Assembly: GCF_019192965.1 (NCBI RefSeq)
Contig: NZ_JAHTKU010000025.1
Location: 62,001-126,000, forward strand
Reading direction: 5' to 3'
DNA: 64,000 bases
Source: Nocardioides daeguensis
Lineage (GTDB): Bacteria > Actinomycetota > Actinomycetes > Propionibacteriales > Nocardioidaceae
The translations under genes and the position numbers were made by a program. A model generated the notes under the pieces. The model made no database searches, was not told where the DNA came from, and saw nothing but the letters and a program-made list of their open reading frames with translations. This document shows, piece by piece, positions 18,625 through 28,310 of this stretch (position 1 is the stretch's first letter; each line of letters opens with the position of its first letter).

Positions 18625-21084
18625 GATCGACTCCAGGTGCAGTGGGCCGGGCAGACGCGGACCTTCGACGGCCCGCGGGTCGTGGTCGGGCGCGAGCTCG
18701 ACTGCGAGGTCGCGGTCACCGACGCCAAGGCGTCGCGGCACCACGTGGTGCTGCAGGTCGAGGACGGCGCCTGGGTCGTGGTCGACCAGAGCAGCAACGG
18801 CACCTACGTCTCGGGCCAGCGGGTCAGCCGCCTGCAGCTGACCGGGGCCCCGGTCAGCCTCCATCTCGGCGGCCCGACCGGGGAGCCGGTCGTCGTCAGC
18901 GTGCTGGCCCCGGCCGTGCCGCCGCCGCCTCCGCCCGCGCCTGCTGCCGCCCAGCCGGTGCAGCCGGTGCAGCCGCTCCCGCCGGTCCAGCAGCCGGCCT
19001 CGCGGCCGGTGCCGACCCAGGAGCCGGCGCCGGCGGGGGAGTTCTGGAAGAACCTGCCGCCGCCGCAGGTCCCCGCGAGCGGCGGGCCGGTCGACGCCTG
19101 GCGGCCGGCCGGCGTACTCCCTCCGGGACAGCTGCCCCACGGCCACTCCGTCGTGCTTCCCCAGCAGCTCCAGACCGGGCGGTCGCTGACGATCGGGCGT
19201 GAGCAGACCAACGACATCGTGCTCGCCGACCCCCTCGTCAGCCGGCATCACGCGCGGCTGGACCCCGCGACGCCGGGCGCGCCGGCGGTGCTGCACGACC
19301 TCGGCTCGTTCAACGGCACCTTCGTCGAGGGCCACCGGGTGCAGGGCGCCGTCCAGCTCCCGGTCGGCTCCGAGGTCATCTTCGGCAACCAGACCTTCCG
19401 CTGGGACGGCCACCAGCTGATCGCCTCCGCGACGGCCCACGAGTTCACGCTGTACGCCGACGGGCTGACCCAGGTCGTCGCCGGCGGCAAGCGGCTCATC
19501 GAGAACGTCTCGTTCAAGCTCGAGCCGCGCAGCCTCACGGCCGTCATCGGCCCCTCGGGCGCCGGCAAGTCGACGCTGCTCGGCGCGTTGACCGGCCTCA
19601 AGCCGGCCAGCCACGGCCGGGTGATCTGGCAGGGCCACGACCTCTACCAGCACTACGACCAGCTGCGCTTCCAGATCGGCCTGGTGCCGCAGCAGGACAT
19701 CCTCCACCCGCAGCTCAAGGTCCGGCAGGGCCTGCGGTTCGCGGCCCAGCTCCGGTTGCCGCCCGACACGACGGCGCAGGAGTGGGACCACCGCGTGCAG
19801 ACGGTCGCCGACCAGATGCAGCTGACGCAGCGTCTCGACAACCGGATCGGCACCCAGCTCTCCGGCGGCCAGCGCAAGCGGGTCTCGATCGCGACCGAGC
19901 TGCTCACCGCGCCGCCGCTGCTCTTCCTCGACGAGCCGACCTCCGGCCTCGACCCCGGGCTCGACCTCGAGGTCATGCGCCAGCTGCGCGCCCTCGCCGA
20001 CGACGGCCGCGTGGTCATGGTCGTCACCCACTCGGTGCTCGCGCTCGACGTGTGCGACAACGTGCTCGTGCTCGCCCCCGGTGGCCGGGTCGCCTACTTC
20101 GGCCCGCCGTCCGGCGTGCTCGCCCACTTCGGCAAGACCAACTACCCCGAGGTCTTCGACCTGCTCGACGACGCCGACCTGTGGCAGCGGATCCCCGTGC
20201 CCCAGCATTCGGTCGACACCTCGTCGCTGCAGCAGTCGTACGCCGGCGCCGTGCCCGCTCCGCCGCGCCAGTCCGCCTCCCGCCAGCTGACGACCCTGGT
20301 CAAGCGCAACCTCGCGGTCGTGCTGGCCGACCGGCTGCTGCTCGGCATGCTCGTCCTGCTCCCGCTGATCCTCGGCGCACTGAGCCGCGTCGTGCCCGGC
20401 GAGAACGGCCTCTCGGTCCTCGAGGCCGGCGGCCGGATCGGCGAGGCGCAGCAGCGCCTGACCGTGCTGATCGTGGCGGCCTGCCTGATGGGCACCGCGC
20501 TCGCCATCCGTGAGCTGGTGGGGGAGCGGCCGATCTTCCGGCGCGAGTACGCCGTCGGCCTCTCGCCCGGCCTCTACTTCACCAGCAAGGTCCTCGTCCT
20601 CGGCACCGCCGCCTTCGTCCAGGGCCTGGTCGTCACCTTCCTCGCCGCCGTCGGGCTCCCCGGCGCGGACGGCACGGCCGGCACCTTCCGGGTCGCCCTC
20701 GCGATCGCCGTCCTGTCCGCGGTCATGGTCGTGATCGGCCTCGCCCTGTCCGCCCTGGTCACCAGCACCGAGCAGACCATGCCTGCCCTGGTCGGCCTCG
20801 TCATGCTCCAGCTGGTCCTCTCCGGCGCCCTGTTCGAGATCGCCGGCCGGGTCCTCCTCGAGCAGATCGCCTGGCTCTCACCCTCCCGCTGGGGGTATGC
20901 CGCCTCCGCCTCCGCGATCCAGCTGGTCGACCGGTTCGAGGGCACCGACCGTGCGGACTGGATCGCCCAGAGCGGTGCCGGGCACTACCTGATGGACCTG
21001 GTCATGCTGGGCCTGCTCGGTGCCGCCGCCTTCGGCGTCGGCCTGCTGCTGGTGCGACGCAGCGCTGAGGCCGCCCGCGACTGA
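18622..21084 (+). CDS. FHA-domain ABC transporter (ATPase and permease in one chain, Rv1747-like)
   Basis: A single-chain ABC half-transporter with two phosphothreonine-reading domains. FHA1 (about residues 1-85: [25 protein letters not shown]), a Pro/Gln-rich linker (about 95-170), and FHA2 (about 180-270: [27 protein letters not shown]). Then the ATPase: Walker [10 protein letters not shown], signature [15 protein letters not shown], Walker [13 protein letters not shown]. Last is an ABC-2-type permease of six or so helices (about 560-815). The order matches M. tuberculosis Rv1747, whose FHA domains bind its Ser/Thr kinase PknF. A kinase-controlled exporter of a lipid or cell-wall component is inferred. 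No kinase gene is in the window. Confidence 0.9.
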   Translation: MDRLQVQWAGQTRTFDGPRVVVGRELDCEVAVTDAKASRHHVVLQVEDGAWVVVDQSSNGTYVSGQRVSRLQLTGAPVSLHLGGPTGEPVVVSVLAPAVPPPPPPAPAAAQPVQPVQPLPPVQQPASRPVPTQEPAPAGEFWKNLPPPQVPASGGPVDAWRPAGVLPPGQLPHGHSVVLPQQLQTGRSLTIGREQTNDIVLADPLVSRHHARLDPATPGAPAVLHDLGSFNGTFVEGHRVQGAVQLPVGSEVIFGNQTFRWDGHQLIASATAHEFTLYADGLTQVVAGGKRLIENVSFKLEPRSLTAVIGPSGAGKSTLLGALTGLKPASHGRVIWQGHDLYQHYDQLRFQIGLVPQQDILHPQLKVRQGLRFAAQLRLPPDTTAQEWDHRVQTVADQMQLTQRLDNRIGTQLSGGQRKRVSIATELLTAPPLLFLDEPTSGLDPGLDLEVMRQLRALADDGRVVMVVTHSVLALDVCDNVLVLAPGGRVAYFGPPSGVLAHFGKTNYPEVFDLLDDADLWQRIPVPQHSVDTSSLQQSYAGAVPAPPRQSASRQLTTLVKRNLAVVLADRLLLGMLVLLPLILGALSRVVPGENGLSVLEAGGRIGEAQQRLTVLIVAACLMGTALAIRELVGERPIFRREYAVGLSPGLYFTSKVLVLGTAAFVQGLVVTFLAAVGLPGADGTAGTFRVALAIAVLSAVMVVIGLALSALVTSTEQTMPALVGLVMLQLVLSGALFEIAGRVLLEQIAWLSPSRWGYAASASAIQLVDRFEGTDRADWIAQSGAGHYLMDLVMLGLLGAAAFGVGLLLVRRSAEAARD

Positions 21085-21121
21085 GGGAATGCCCGGGGCG
21101 TCGGGCGCCTTGGACCTGGTG

Positions 21122-22168
21122 ATGTCTCTCGCGCTCTCCGTCCTCGACCTCGTGCCCGTCCGCAGCGACCAGGCCACCGGCGACGCCCTTGCGGCGACCC
21201 TGGACCTGGCCCGCGCCGCCGACCGGCTCGGCTACCGCCGCTACTGGCTCGCCGAGCACCACAACATGCCGGCGGTGGCGGCGACCAACCCGCCGGTCGT
21301 GATCGGGCTGGTCGCCTCCGCGACCGAGCGGATCCGGGTCGGCTCCGGGGGAGTGATGCTGCCCAACCACGCACCGCTGGTCGTCGCCGAGCAGTTCGCG
21401 CTGCTCGAGGCGGCCTTCCCGGGTCGGATCGACCTCGGCATCGGCCGGGCGCCGGGCACGGACCCGGTCACGAGCTGGGCGCTGCGGCACGGCGCCGGCG
21501 GGGTGAGCGAGGAGGCGGTCACGCACTTCCCCGAGTACGTCGACAACGTGCTCGCCATGATGGAGCCGGCCGGCGTCGGACTGGCCCTGCGCGGCTCGCA
21601 GCACGTCCTCAAGGCCACCCCGGCCGCGCAGTCGGTGCCGCAGATCTGGCTGCTCGGGTCCTCCGACTACTCCGCCCGCCTCGCCGCGGCCAAGGGCATG
21701 CCCTACGTGTTCGCCCACCACTTCTCCGGCTCCGGCACCGCGGAGGCGCTCGAGCTCTACCGGTCGACCTTCCAGCCCTCGCCCGAGCTCGCGCAGCCGC
21801 GGACCTTCCTCACCGTCAACGCCTCCGTCGCCGACACCGCGCAGGAGGCCCACCGACTGGCGCTGCCGCAGCTGCTGCAGATGCTCGCGCTGCGCACCGG
21901 CCAGCCGCTGGTCGCCCAGCGCAGCGTCGAGGACGCCGAGACCATCGTCGAGGCCGGCCTGCCCGAGGCCCACGACCAGCTGGTCGACGCCATGCGCCGG
22001 CGCTGGGTGATCGGCGACGCGGCCGGCGCGCGCGCCGAGCTGGCAGACCTCGCGTCGACGTACGGCGTCGACGAGGTGATGGTGAACCCGGTCGGCGGCG
22101 CGTTCCGCGGCACCGACCCCCGCACCTCGCCCGCGCGGGTGCGGACCCTGGAGCTGCTGGCCGGCTGA
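21122..22168 (+). CDS. LLM-class flavin-dependent oxidoreductase (luciferase-like)
   Basis: A 348-residue TIM-barrel of the bacterial luciferase-like monooxygenase family, likely using reduced FMN or F420. Typical features are the N-terminal [48 protein letters not shown] and [13 protein letters not shown]. This subgroup (MsnO8-like) is widespread with mostly unknown substrates. The ATG at 21122 matches the usual family start; an in-frame ATG at 21089 lies only 4 bp after the FHA-ABC stop. Close spacing suggests cotranscription with the transporter. Confidence 0.87.
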   Translation: MSLALSVLDLVPVRSDQATGDALAATLDLARAADRLGYRRYWLAEHHNMPAVAATNPPVVIGLVASATERIRVGSGGVMLPNHAPLVVAEQFALLEAAFPGRIDLGIGRAPGTDPVTSWALRHGAGGVSEEAVTHFPEYVDNVLAMMEPAGVGLALRGSQHVLKATPAAQSVPQIWLLGSSDYSARLAAAKGMPYVFAHHFSGSGTAEALELYRSTFQPSPELAQPRTFLTVNASVADTAQEAHRLALPQLLQMLALRTGQPLVAQRSVEDAETIVEAGLPEAHDQLVDAMRRRWVIGDAAGARAELADLASTYGVDEVMVNPVGGAFRGTDPRTSPARVRTLELLAG

Positions 22169-22169
22169 G

Positions 22170-22557
22170 CCCTCAACCCCCTCGGCTGACGGCGGACACC
22201 TCGTGCCTCGGTGCCCGCCGACCTCGGGGTTTCGAGACACGCCGTCGCGACCTCGTCCCTCGGTCGCGGGCGCCCTCAACCCCCTCGGCTCACGGCGGAC
22301 ACCTCGTCCCTCGGCGCCCGCCGGCCTCGGGGTTTCGAGACACGCCGTCGCGACCTCGTCCCTCGGTCGCGGGCGCCCTCAACCCCCTCGGCTCACGGCG
22401 GACACCTCGTGCCTCGGTGCCCGCCGGCCTCGGGGTTTCGAGACACGCCGTCGCGACCTCGTCCCTCGGTCGCGGGCGCCCTCAACCCCCTCGGCTCACG
22501 GCGGACACCTCGTCCCTCGGTGCCCGCCGGCCTCGGGGATTGGGAGTTCGTTGGCCT
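22170..22557 (+). repeat. 103-bp tandem repeat, four copies (last partial)
   Basis: Copies start at 22170, 22273, 22376 and 22479, each exactly 103 bp apart. The unit opens CCCTCAACCCCCTCGGCT and contains GGTTTCGAGACACGCCGTCG. Copies differ by single bases (for example GCTGACGG versus GCTCACGG, CTCGTGCC versus CTCGTCCC). The fourth breaks off after CCTCGGGG. The period is not a multiple of three, so open frames running through it are not evidence of coding. The 529-bp gap 22169-22697 holds only this array and the infA leader. Confidence 0.95.
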
Positions 22558-22697
22558 CGGCACATAGACTGGCGTGTCGGTCCAACGTGGGTTCCGTGTG
22601 TGGTGCACGGCCCACGAGGTCCACTCGGTTGCCCGCGGGCGGCAGAGAGGTTCCCGGACCACCGGTAGACACAACATCCCCGAGCAGATTGTGAGAC

Positions 22698-22919
22698 ATG
22701 GCGAAGAAAGAAGGCGTCATCGAGATGGAGGGCTCCGTCGTGGAGGCCCTTCCGAACGCCATGTTCCGCGTCGAGCTGAGCAACGGCCACAAGGTCCTGG
22801 CTCACATCAGCGGAAAGATGCGCCAGCACTACATCCGGATCCTCCCCGAGGACCGCGTGGTGGTGGAGCTCTCCCCGTACGACCTTTCGCGCGGCCGGAT
22901 CGTCTACCGCTACAAGTGA
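22698..22919 (+). CDS. infA: Translation initiation factor IF-1
   Basis: A 73-residue S1/OB-fold protein that binds the 30S A site during initiation. The sequence ([20 protein letters not shown], then [20 protein letters not shown]) is almost invariant across actinobacteria. It has its own leader: TAGACT at 22565-22570 is a plausible -10, giving a leader of about 120 nt. It normally follows map; here it restarts the alpha-operon block after the 103-bp repeats. Confidence 0.98.
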   Translation: MAKKEGVIEMEGSVVEALPNAMFRVELSNGHKVLAHISGKMRQHYIRILPEDRVVVELSPYDLSRGRIVYRYK

Positions 22920-22961
22920 GCCACCGCTCGCCTGTTCCGCCACTAGCAAGAAAGGGCTGAC

Positions 22962-23075
22962 ATGAAGGTCAACCCGAGCGTGAAGCCGATCTGTGACAAG
23001 TGCAAGGTGATTCGTCGCCACGGCCGCGTCATGGTCATCTGCGAGAACCCGCGCCACAAGCAGCGCCAGGGCTGA
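22962..23075 (+). CDS. rpmJ: 50S ribosomal protein L36, zinc-binding type
   Basis: A 37-residue protein starting [20 protein letters not shown] and ending in [11 protein letters not shown]. The C-x-x-C and C-x4-H ligands make it the zinc-containing (C+) form, which sits in the 50S subunit near 23S helices 89 and 91. It is preceded by AGAAAGGG at SD distance and lies 42 bp after infA. Confidence 0.97.
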   Translation: MKVNPSVKPICDKCKVIRRHGRVMVICENPRHKQRQG

Positions 23076-23170
23076 GGCCCGCTGCCCGCCATCGGCGCAG
23101 ACAACTGAATACGACATCCACGTGATCGCTTAGGTCCCGACCAGCTCGACATCGAGTGGGACCGAATCAC

Positions 23171-23233
23171 CTCCGGCGCGGATGGCCGGAGCTGGGCAGG
23201 TTCGAGGCTCGCAAGCTCGCACCTCGACCAACC
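23171..23233 (+). repeat. Hairpins in the rpmJ-rpsM gap, one related to the genome's dispersed repeat
   Basis: CTCCGGC/GCCGGAG (23171-23191) is a 7-bp stem. It is followed by GGTTCGAGGCTCGC through CACCTCGACCAACC (23199-23233), which resembles the GGTTTCGAGGCTC/CCTCAACCACC elements clustered near 60.2 kb. The rest of the 214-bp gap shows nothing definite except the SD region of rpsM. Confidence 0.45.
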
Positions 23234-23289
23234 GAAATGCCCGGACGCATCACGACCACACCACCGCAACCGTTTGAAAGGAAGCCATC

Positions 23290-23664
23290 ATGGCTCGCCT
23301 CGTCGGAGTCGACCTGCCGCGCGACAAGCGCATCGAGGTCGCACTCACCTACATCTACGGCATCGGCCGTACCCGCGCCCAGCAGCTGCTGGAGGCCACC
23401 GGCGTCAGCCCGGACCTCCGCGTCCACGAGCTGGGTGACGAGGAGCTGGTCAAGCTCCGCGACGAGATCGAGGCGAACTTCAAGATCGAGGGTGACCTCC
23501 GTCGCGAGGTTCAGGCCGACATCCGCCGCAAGATCGAGATCGGCAGCTACCAGGGTCGCCGTCACCGCATGGGCCTTCCGGTCCGCGGCCAGCGCACCAA
23601 GACCAACGCTCGTACCCGCAAGGGCCCGAAGCGCACGGTTGCCGGCAAGAAGAAGGCCAAGTGA
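23290..23664 (+). CDS. rpsM: 30S ribosomal protein S13
   Basis: S13 (124 residues) is in the 30S head and contacts tRNA and the intersubunit bridge. The sequence shows [20 protein letters not shown], the helix-hairpin-helix-like [11 protein letters not shown], and the C-terminal [20 protein letters not shown]. It is preceded by GAAAGGAAG. Usual order rpsM-rpsK-rpsD-rpoA-rplQ follows. Confidence 0.98.
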   Translation: MARLVGVDLPRDKRIEVALTYIYGIGRTRAQQLLEATGVSPDLRVHELGDEELVKLRDEIEANFKIEGDLRREVQADIRRKIEIGSYQGRRHRMGLPVRGQRTKTNARTRKGPKRTVAGKKKAK

Positions 23665-23719
23665 TCTGAGCCTCTGGCTCGACACTGCCTCACGACCAGC
23701 TTTCTCAAGGAGATAACGC

Positions 23720-24121
23720 ATGCCTCCCAAGGCTCGCGCGGGCGCCAAGAAGGTGCGCCGCAAGGAGAAGAAGAACGTCGCTCAGGGCGAGGCCCACATC
23801 AAGAGCACGTTCAACAACACGATCGTCACGATCACCGACCCGACCGGTGCGGTGATCTCGTGGGCCTCTGCCGGCACCGTCGGCTTCAAGGGCTCCCGCA
23901 AGTCCACCCCGTACGCCGCTCAGATGGCCGCCGAGGCCGCTGGTCGTCGGGCGATGGAGCACGGCATGAAGAAGATCGACGTCTTCGTCAAGGGTCCGGG
24001 TTCGGGCCGCGAGACGGCGATCCGTTCGCTGGGTGCGATCGGCCTCGAGGTCGGCACCATCCAGGACGTGACCCCCGCCCCGCACAACGGCTGCCGCCCG
24101 CCGAAGCGCCGTCGCGTCTGA
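23720..24121 (+). CDS. rpsK: 30S ribosomal protein S11
   Basis: S11 (133 residues) forms part of the mRNA exit channel on the 30S platform. Family signatures: [37 protein letters not shown] and the C-terminal [18 protein letters not shown]. The N-terminal extension is basic ([16 protein letters not shown]). It is preceded by AAGGAGA. Confidence 0.98.
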   Translation: MPPKARAGAKKVRRKEKKNVAQGEAHIKSTFNNTIVTITDPTGAVISWASAGTVGFKGSRKSTPYAAQMAAEAAGRRAMEHGMKKIDVFVKGPGSGRETAIRSLGAIGLEVGTIQDVTPAPHNGCRPPKRRRV

Positions 24122-24152
24122 GCGTCTGACCAGGACTTAGAGGAGAACTTCA

Positions 24153-24761
24153 ATGGCCCGTTACACCGGACCCCTGACCAAGAAGTCGCGCCGTCTCGGC
24201 GTCGACCTCGTCGGCGGCGACGCCGCCTTCGAGAAGCGCCCCTACCCCCCGGGCCAGCACGGCCGCGCGCGGGTCAAGGAGAGCGAGTACCGCAACCAGC
24301 TGCAGGAGAAGCAGAAGGCCCGCTTCACCTACGGCGTGCTGGAGAAGCAGTTCCACCGCTACTACGTGGAGGCTGCCCGTCGCCAGGGCAAGACCGGCGA
24401 GAACCTGCTCCAGCTCCTGGAGTGCCGCCTCGACAACGTGGTCTACCGTGCCGGCTTCGCCCGCACGCGTCGCCACGCCCGCCAGCTGGTGACCCACGGT
24501 CACTTCCTGGTCAACGGCAAGAAGGTCGACATCCCGTCGTTCCAGGTCACCCAGTACGACATCATCGACGTGCGCGAGAAGTCGCTCGAGATGACCCCGT
24601 TCATCGTGGCTCGTGAGACCCACGGCGAGCGGATCGTGCCGGCCTGGCTCGAGGCGCTCCCGAACCGCATGCGGATCCTGGTCCACCAGGTCCCCGTGCG
24701 CGAGCAGATCGACATGCCGATCCAGGAGCAGCTCATCGTGGAGTACTACTCCAAGAAGTAA
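24153..24761 (+). CDS. rpsD: 30S ribosomal protein S4
   Basis: S4 is an assembly initiator that binds 16S 5' domain; in E. coli it also autoregulates the alpha operon. It has 202 residues with the S4 RNA-binding domain (RLDNVVYRAGFARTRRHARQ, HGHFLVNGKKVDIPS) at about residues 92-155. No zinc-binding N-terminal cysteines are seen. It is preceded by AGAGGAGAA. A 181-bp hairpin-rich gap separates it from rpoA. Confidence 0.98.
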   Translation: MARYTGPLTKKSRRLGVDLVGGDAAFEKRPYPPGQHGRARVKESEYRNQLQEKQKARFTYGVLEKQFHRYYVEAARRQGKTGENLLQLLECRLDNVVYRAGFARTRRHARQLVTHGHFLVNGKKVDIPSFQVTQYDIIDVREKSLEMTPFIVARETHGERIVPAWLEALPNRMRILVHQVPVREQIDMPIQEQLIVEYYSKK

Positions 24762-24764
24762 CCA

Positions 24765-24862
24765 CTGGGGGCTTCGCCCCCAGACCCCCAAGGTCTGGAC
24801 GAAGCCCCGAGTGCCCCGCTGGGGCCCTGCCCCAGACCCCCTCTGTGGCAGGGTCCCAGCGG
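24765..24862 (+). promoter_or_regulatory. Three hairpins, two mutually exclusive, before rpoA
   Basis: Hairpin A pairs CTGGGGG (24765-24771) with CCCCCAG (24777-24783). Hairpin B pairs GGGGCTTCG (24768-24776) with CGAAGCCCC (24800-24808), with an inner CCAGACC/GGTCTGG stem (24780-24798). A and B share bases and cannot coexist. Hairpin C is a 16-bp stem with one G-U pair (24816-24831 with 24847-24862). No T-run follows. An attenuator, a processing site or a REP-like element are all possible. Confidence 0.6.
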
Positions 24863-24942
24863 AGGCGTCCAGGCCCTCTTCTCCATCTCCGCACCACGTC
24901 TGGGTCCTCATATAGCGGTCGGCCCGGAAAGGAACGAAACAA

Positions 24943-25965
24943 GTGCTCATCGCACAGCGCCCCACCCTGTCGGAGGAGACCGTCGACCAGTTCCGGTCGC
25001 GCTTCGTCATCGAGCCGCTCGAGCCCGGCTTCGGCTACACGCTCGGCAACTCGCTGCGTCGTACCCTCCTCTCCTCGATCCCCGGTGCCTCGGTCACCAG
25101 CATCAAGATCGACGGCGTCCTCCACGAGTTCTCGACCATCGAGGGCGTGAAGGAAGACGTCACCGAGATCATCCTCAACCTCAAGGGCCTCGTCGTCTCC
25201 TCCGAGCACGACGAGCCGGTCACCATGTACCTGCGCAAGTCGGGTGCCGGTGACGTGACGGGTGCCGACATCGCGCCGCCGGCCGGCGTCGAGGTCCACA
25301 ACCCCGACCTGAAGATCGCCACCCTCTCCGACAACGGCAAGCTCGAGCTCGAGCTCGTCGTGGAGCGCGGCCGCGGCTACGTCTCGGCCGTCCAGAACAA
25401 GGGCGCCGACAACGAGATCGGCCGGATCCCGGTCGACTCGATCTACAGCCCGGTCCTCAAGGTGACCTACAAGGTCGAGGCCACCCGTGTCGAGCAGCGC
25501 ACCGACTTCGACAAGCTCGTCATCGACGTCGAGACCAAGCCGTCGATCCTGCCGCGCGACGCCATCGCGTCGGCCGGCAAGACGCTGGTCGAGCTCTTCG
25601 GCCTGGCCCGTGAGCTCAACGTCGAGGCCGAGGGCATCGACATCGGCCCGTCGCCCGTCGACGAGCAGCTCGCCGCCGACCTCGCCCTCCCGGTCGAGGA
25701 CCTGCAGCTGACCGTGCGGTCCTACAACTGCCTCAAGCGCGAGGGCATCCACACCGTGGGTGAGCTCCTCAGCCGCTCGGAGCAGGACCTGCTGGACATC
25801 CGTAACTTCGGTGCGAAGTCCATCGACGAGGTCAAGGCCAAGCTCCACGAGATGGGTCTGTCCCTCAAGGACAGCGCCCCGGGCTTCGACCCGTCGGCCG
25901 CCCTGGCCAACTACTCGGACGACGAGGACGACGACGAGTCGTTCATCGAGTCCGAGGAGTTCTGA
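24943..25965 (+). CDS. rpoA: DNA-directed RNA polymerase subunit alpha
   Basis: RNA polymerase assembly platform (340 residues). The N-terminal domain (about 1-230) includes [20 protein letters not shown]. The C-terminal domain (about 255-320) has the helix-hairpin-helix [19 protein letters not shown] that contacts UP elements and activators. An acidic tail (DDEDDDES) ends it, as in other actinobacteria. The start is GTG at 24943 with the SD GGAAAGGAA. Confidence 0.98.
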   Translation: MLIAQRPTLSEETVDQFRSRFVIEPLEPGFGYTLGNSLRRTLLSSIPGASVTSIKIDGVLHEFSTIEGVKEDVTEIILNLKGLVVSSEHDEPVTMYLRKSGAGDVTGADIAPPAGVEVHNPDLKIATLSDNGKLELELVVERGRGYVSAVQNKGADNEIGRIPVDSIYSPVLKVTYKVEATRVEQRTDFDKLVIDVETKPSILPRDAIASAGKTLVELFGLARELNVEAEGIDIGPSPVDEQLAADLALPVEDLQLTVRSYNCLKREGIHTVGELLSRSEQDLLDIRNFGAKSIDEVKAKLHEMGLSLKDSAPGFDPSAALANYSDDEDDDESFIESEEF

Positions 25966-26035
25966 CCTGATCCGTCCCACCCGGGACACCACCTACCCCG
26001 GTACCTGACACGGCCGGGGAGAATCGAGAGAAGCA

Positions 26036-26584
26036 ATGCCCAAGCCCAAGAAGGGCCCCCGCCTCGGCGGTAGCGCCGCGCACCAGCGCCTCATCCTGTC
26101 GAACCTGGCCACCTCGCTCTTCGAGCACGGCCGGATCACGACCACCGAGGCCAAGGCGCGCACGCTGCGTCCGTACGCGGAGAAGCTGATCACCAAGGCG
26201 AAGAAGGCCCACGCCGGCGAGAACCCGCTGCACCAGCGCCGCGAGGTCCTCAAGGACATCCGCGACAAGGGTGTCGTGCACACCCTGTTCGCGGACATCG
26301 CGCCGACCTTCGCCGAGCGTCCGGGTGGCTACACCCGGATCACCAAGATCGGCAACCGTGCGGGCGACAACGCCCCCATGGCGGTCATCGAGCTGGTGAC
26401 CGAGGCGTTCAAGCCGGCCGCCCCGAAGGCTGCTCCGGCCGCCGCGGCCGCCCCGGCGCCGGTCGAGGAGGCGCCCGAGGTCGAGGAGACCGAGGCCGCC
26501 GAGGTCGAGGCCCCCGAGGCCGAGGCCGAGGTCACCGAGGAGGTCGCCGAGGAGGCGCCCGCCGAGGACGCCGACAAGGCCTGA
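26036..26584 (+). CDS. rplQ: 50S ribosomal protein L17
   Basis: L17 lies near the peptide exit. The conserved core is residues 1-120 ([20 protein letters not shown], then [20 protein letters not shown]). Residues about 128-182 are an Ala/Pro/Glu-rich, strongly acidic tail. Such tails are common in actinobacterial L17 and probably disordered. It is the last gene of the alpha operon; a clear hairpin terminator follows. truA, a frequent next gene, is absent. Confidence 0.97.
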   Translation: MPKPKKGPRLGGSAAHQRLILSNLATSLFEHGRITTTEAKARTLRPYAEKLITKAKKAHAGENPLHQRREVLKDIRDKGVVHTLFADIAPTFAERPGGYTRITKIGNRAGDNAPMAVIELVTEAFKPAAPKAAPAAAAAPAPVEEAPEVEETEAAEVEAPEAEAEVTEEVAEEAPAEDADKA

Positions 26585-26603
26585 GCTGAGGCTCTCCGAC
26601 GGC

Positions 26604-26639
26604 CCGTCACCCGCGAGGGTGGCGGGGCGTCGTGCTTTT
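26604..26639 (+). terminator. Rho-independent terminator after rplQ
   Basis: CCGTCACCC (26604-26612), a GCGA tetraloop, and GGGTGGCGG (26617-26625) form a 9-bp stem with one G-U pair. A TTTT follows at 26636-26639. It closes the alpha operon. Confidence 0.75.
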
Positions 26640-26660
26640 CGGGTGGTCCGCGCGCGTCCG

Positions 26661-26676
26661 TAGACTGGGACCCATG
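26661..26676 (+). promoter_or_regulatory. Leaderless -10 box for ispH
   Basis: TAGACT (26661-26666) lies 7 nt before the ATG at 26674, without an SD. It sits just after the rplQ terminator, so ispH starts its own unit. Confidence 0.55.
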
Positions 26677-27690
26677 ACGATCGACCTGGGAACGCCGCGC
26701 CGGCTCGAGGACAGCGAGCGTGAGGTGCTGCTCGCCGCGCCCCGGGGCTACTGCGCGGGCGTCGACCGGGCGGTGGTGACGGTGGAGCAGGCCCTGGACC
26801 TCTACGGCTCCCCGGTCTACGTGCGCAAGCAGATCGTCCACAACAAGCACGTCGTGGCCAACCTCGAGGCGCGGGGCGCGATCTTCGTCGAGGAGCTCGA
26901 CGAGGTCCCGGCCGGTGCCCGGGTGGTGTTCTCGGCGCACGGCGTCTCGCCGGCCGTGGTGAGCGAGGCGGCCGAGCGCGACCTGAAGACCATCGACGCC
27001 ACCTGCCCGCTGGTGACCAAGGTGCACCGCGAGGCGGTCCGGTTCGCGGCCGATGGCTACACCATCTTGCTGATCGGGCACGCGGGCCACGAGGAGGTCG
27101 AGGGCACCGCCGGCGAGGCTCCCGAGCAGACCGTCCTGGTCGAGCACCCCGACGACGTGGACAGGCTGGAGTTCCCAGCCGACGCGAAGCTCGCGTGGCT
27201 CTCGCAGACCACGCTCAGCGTCGACGAGACCATGGAGACCGTGCGCCGGCTGCGTGCGAAGTTCCCACAGCTCGAGGACCCGCCGAGCGACGACATCTGC
27301 TACGCCACCCAGAACCGCCAGGTCGCGGTCAAGGAGATCGGTGCGGCCGCGGACCTGGTGATCGTGGTCGGCTCGGCCAACTCCTCCAACTCGGTGCGCC
27401 TCGTCGAGGTGGCCCTGGAGGCGGGCGCGAAGGCGTCGTACCGCATCGACGACGTGTCCGAGCTCGACGAGTCCTGGCTCGACGGCGCCGCGACGGTCAG
27501 CGTCACCTCGGGAGCCTCGGTCCCCGACCACCTCGTCACCGAGGTCCTGGCCCATCTCGCCGAGCGCGGCTACCCGGACGCACGGTCGGTCCAGACGGCG
27601 GAGGAGACCCTGGCCTTCTCGCTGCCCAAGGAGCTGCACCGCGACCTCAAGGCCGCCGGGCGCAGTACCAAGACGGCAGTGCGGCTCTAG
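26674..27690 (+). CDS. ispH: 4-hydroxy-3-methylbut-2-enyl diphosphate reductase
   Basis: Last step of the MEP isoprenoid pathway, reducing HMBPP to IPP and DMAPP with a [4Fe-4S] cluster. The three cluster cysteines are Cys27 (PRGYCAGV), Cys111 (DATCPLV) and Cys209 ([11 protein letters not shown]). Substrate-binding motifs [10 protein letters not shown] and [15 protein letters not shown] are present. The length of 338 residues is normal. The next gene starts 2 bp after the stop. Confidence 0.97.
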   Translation: MTIDLGTPRRLEDSEREVLLAAPRGYCAGVDRAVVTVEQALDLYGSPVYVRKQIVHNKHVVANLEARGAIFVEELDEVPAGARVVFSAHGVSPAVVSEAAERDLKTIDATCPLVTKVHREAVRFAADGYTILLIGHAGHEEVEGTAGEAPEQTVLVEHPDDVDRLEFPADAKLAWLSQTTLSVDETMETVRRLRAKFPQLEDPPSDDICYATQNRQVAVKEIGAAADLVIVVGSANSSNSVRLVEVALEAGAKASYRIDDVSELDESWLDGAATVSVTSGASVPDHLVTEVLAHLAERGYPDARSVQTAEETLAFSLPKELHRDLKAAGRSTKTAVRL

Positions 27691-27692
27691 CC

Positions 27693-28310
27693 ATGGCCCG
27701 CTACCTCGACGTCCACCCGGACAACCCGCAGCCGCGCACGCTGCAGCAGATCGTCGCCGCGTTGCGGGACGACGCGCTGATCGCGTACCCGACCGACTCC
27801 GGCTACGCGCTGGGCTGCCGGATCGGCAACCGCGAGGGACGCGACCGGATCCTGCGGATCCGCGGCCTCGACGACAAGCACCACTTCACGCTGATGTGCC
27901 GCGACTTCTCGCAGCTGGGCCAGCTGGTGCACGTCGACAACTCGGCGTTCCGTGCCATCCGGTCGGCGACGCCGGGCCCGTACACCTTCATCCTGACCGC
28001 GATGCCCGAGGTGCCGAAGCGGCTGCTGCACCCGAAGAAGAAGACCGTGGGCGTCCGGATCCCCGACCACGTCTTCGTGCAGGCCCTGCTCGAGGAGCTC
28101 GGGGAGCCGCTGCTGAGCTCCACCCTGATCCTGCCCGGAGAGACCGAGCCGCGGACCATGGGCTGGGAGATCAAGGAGGACCTCGACCACGAGGTCGACA
28201 TCGTCATCGAGGCGGGCGAGGTGAAGCCCGAGCCGACCACCGTCGTCGACTGGTCCGAGGGCTACCCCGAGGTCATCCGGCGCGGCGCGGGGGACCCCGA
28301 CCGGTTCTAG
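27693..28310 (+). CDS. Sua5/YciO/YrdC/YwlC family protein (possible threonylcarbamoyl-AMP synthase paralogue)
   Basis: A 205-residue YrdC-fold protein. The family pattern is clear: LIAYPTDSGYALGCRIG, IRGLDDKHHFTLMCRDF, ATPGPYTFILTA and KTVGVRIPDH. Sua5/YrdC proteins make threonylcarbamoyl-AMP for tRNA t6A37. The YciO-like subgroup has the same fold with weaker or different activity; TLMCRDFSQL and HPKKKTVGVR point towards YciO. It is probably cotranscribed with ispH. Its stop codon overlaps the convergent gene below. Confidence 0.85.
   Translation: MARYLDVHPDNPQPRTLQQIVAALRDDALIAYPTDSGYALGCRIGNREGRDRILRIRGLDDKHHFTLMCRDFSQLGQLVHVDNSAFRAIRSATPGPYTFILTAMPEVPKRLLHPKKKTVGVRIPDHVFVQALLEELGEPLLSSTLILPGETEPRTMGWEIKEDLDHEVDIVIEAGEVKPEPTTVVDWSEGYPEVIRRGAGDPDRF

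Noticed and set aside
22170-22557. CRISPR array
   Set aside because: The whole 103-bp unit is conserved. There are no unique spacers between short repeats, and no cas genes are nearby.
22203-22694. Open frames of up to 163 codons through the 103-bp repeat
   Set aside because: The repeat unit is not a multiple of three, so the translated repeats shift frame. All frames are open because the unit has few stops. No SD or family similarity is seen.
27693-28310. Firm assignment of the YrdC-fold gene as the essential t6A enzyme
   Set aside because: Sequence details lean towards the YciO subgroup, and the usual tsaB/tsaD/rimI or prmC/prfA neighbours are absent, so only the family is stated.
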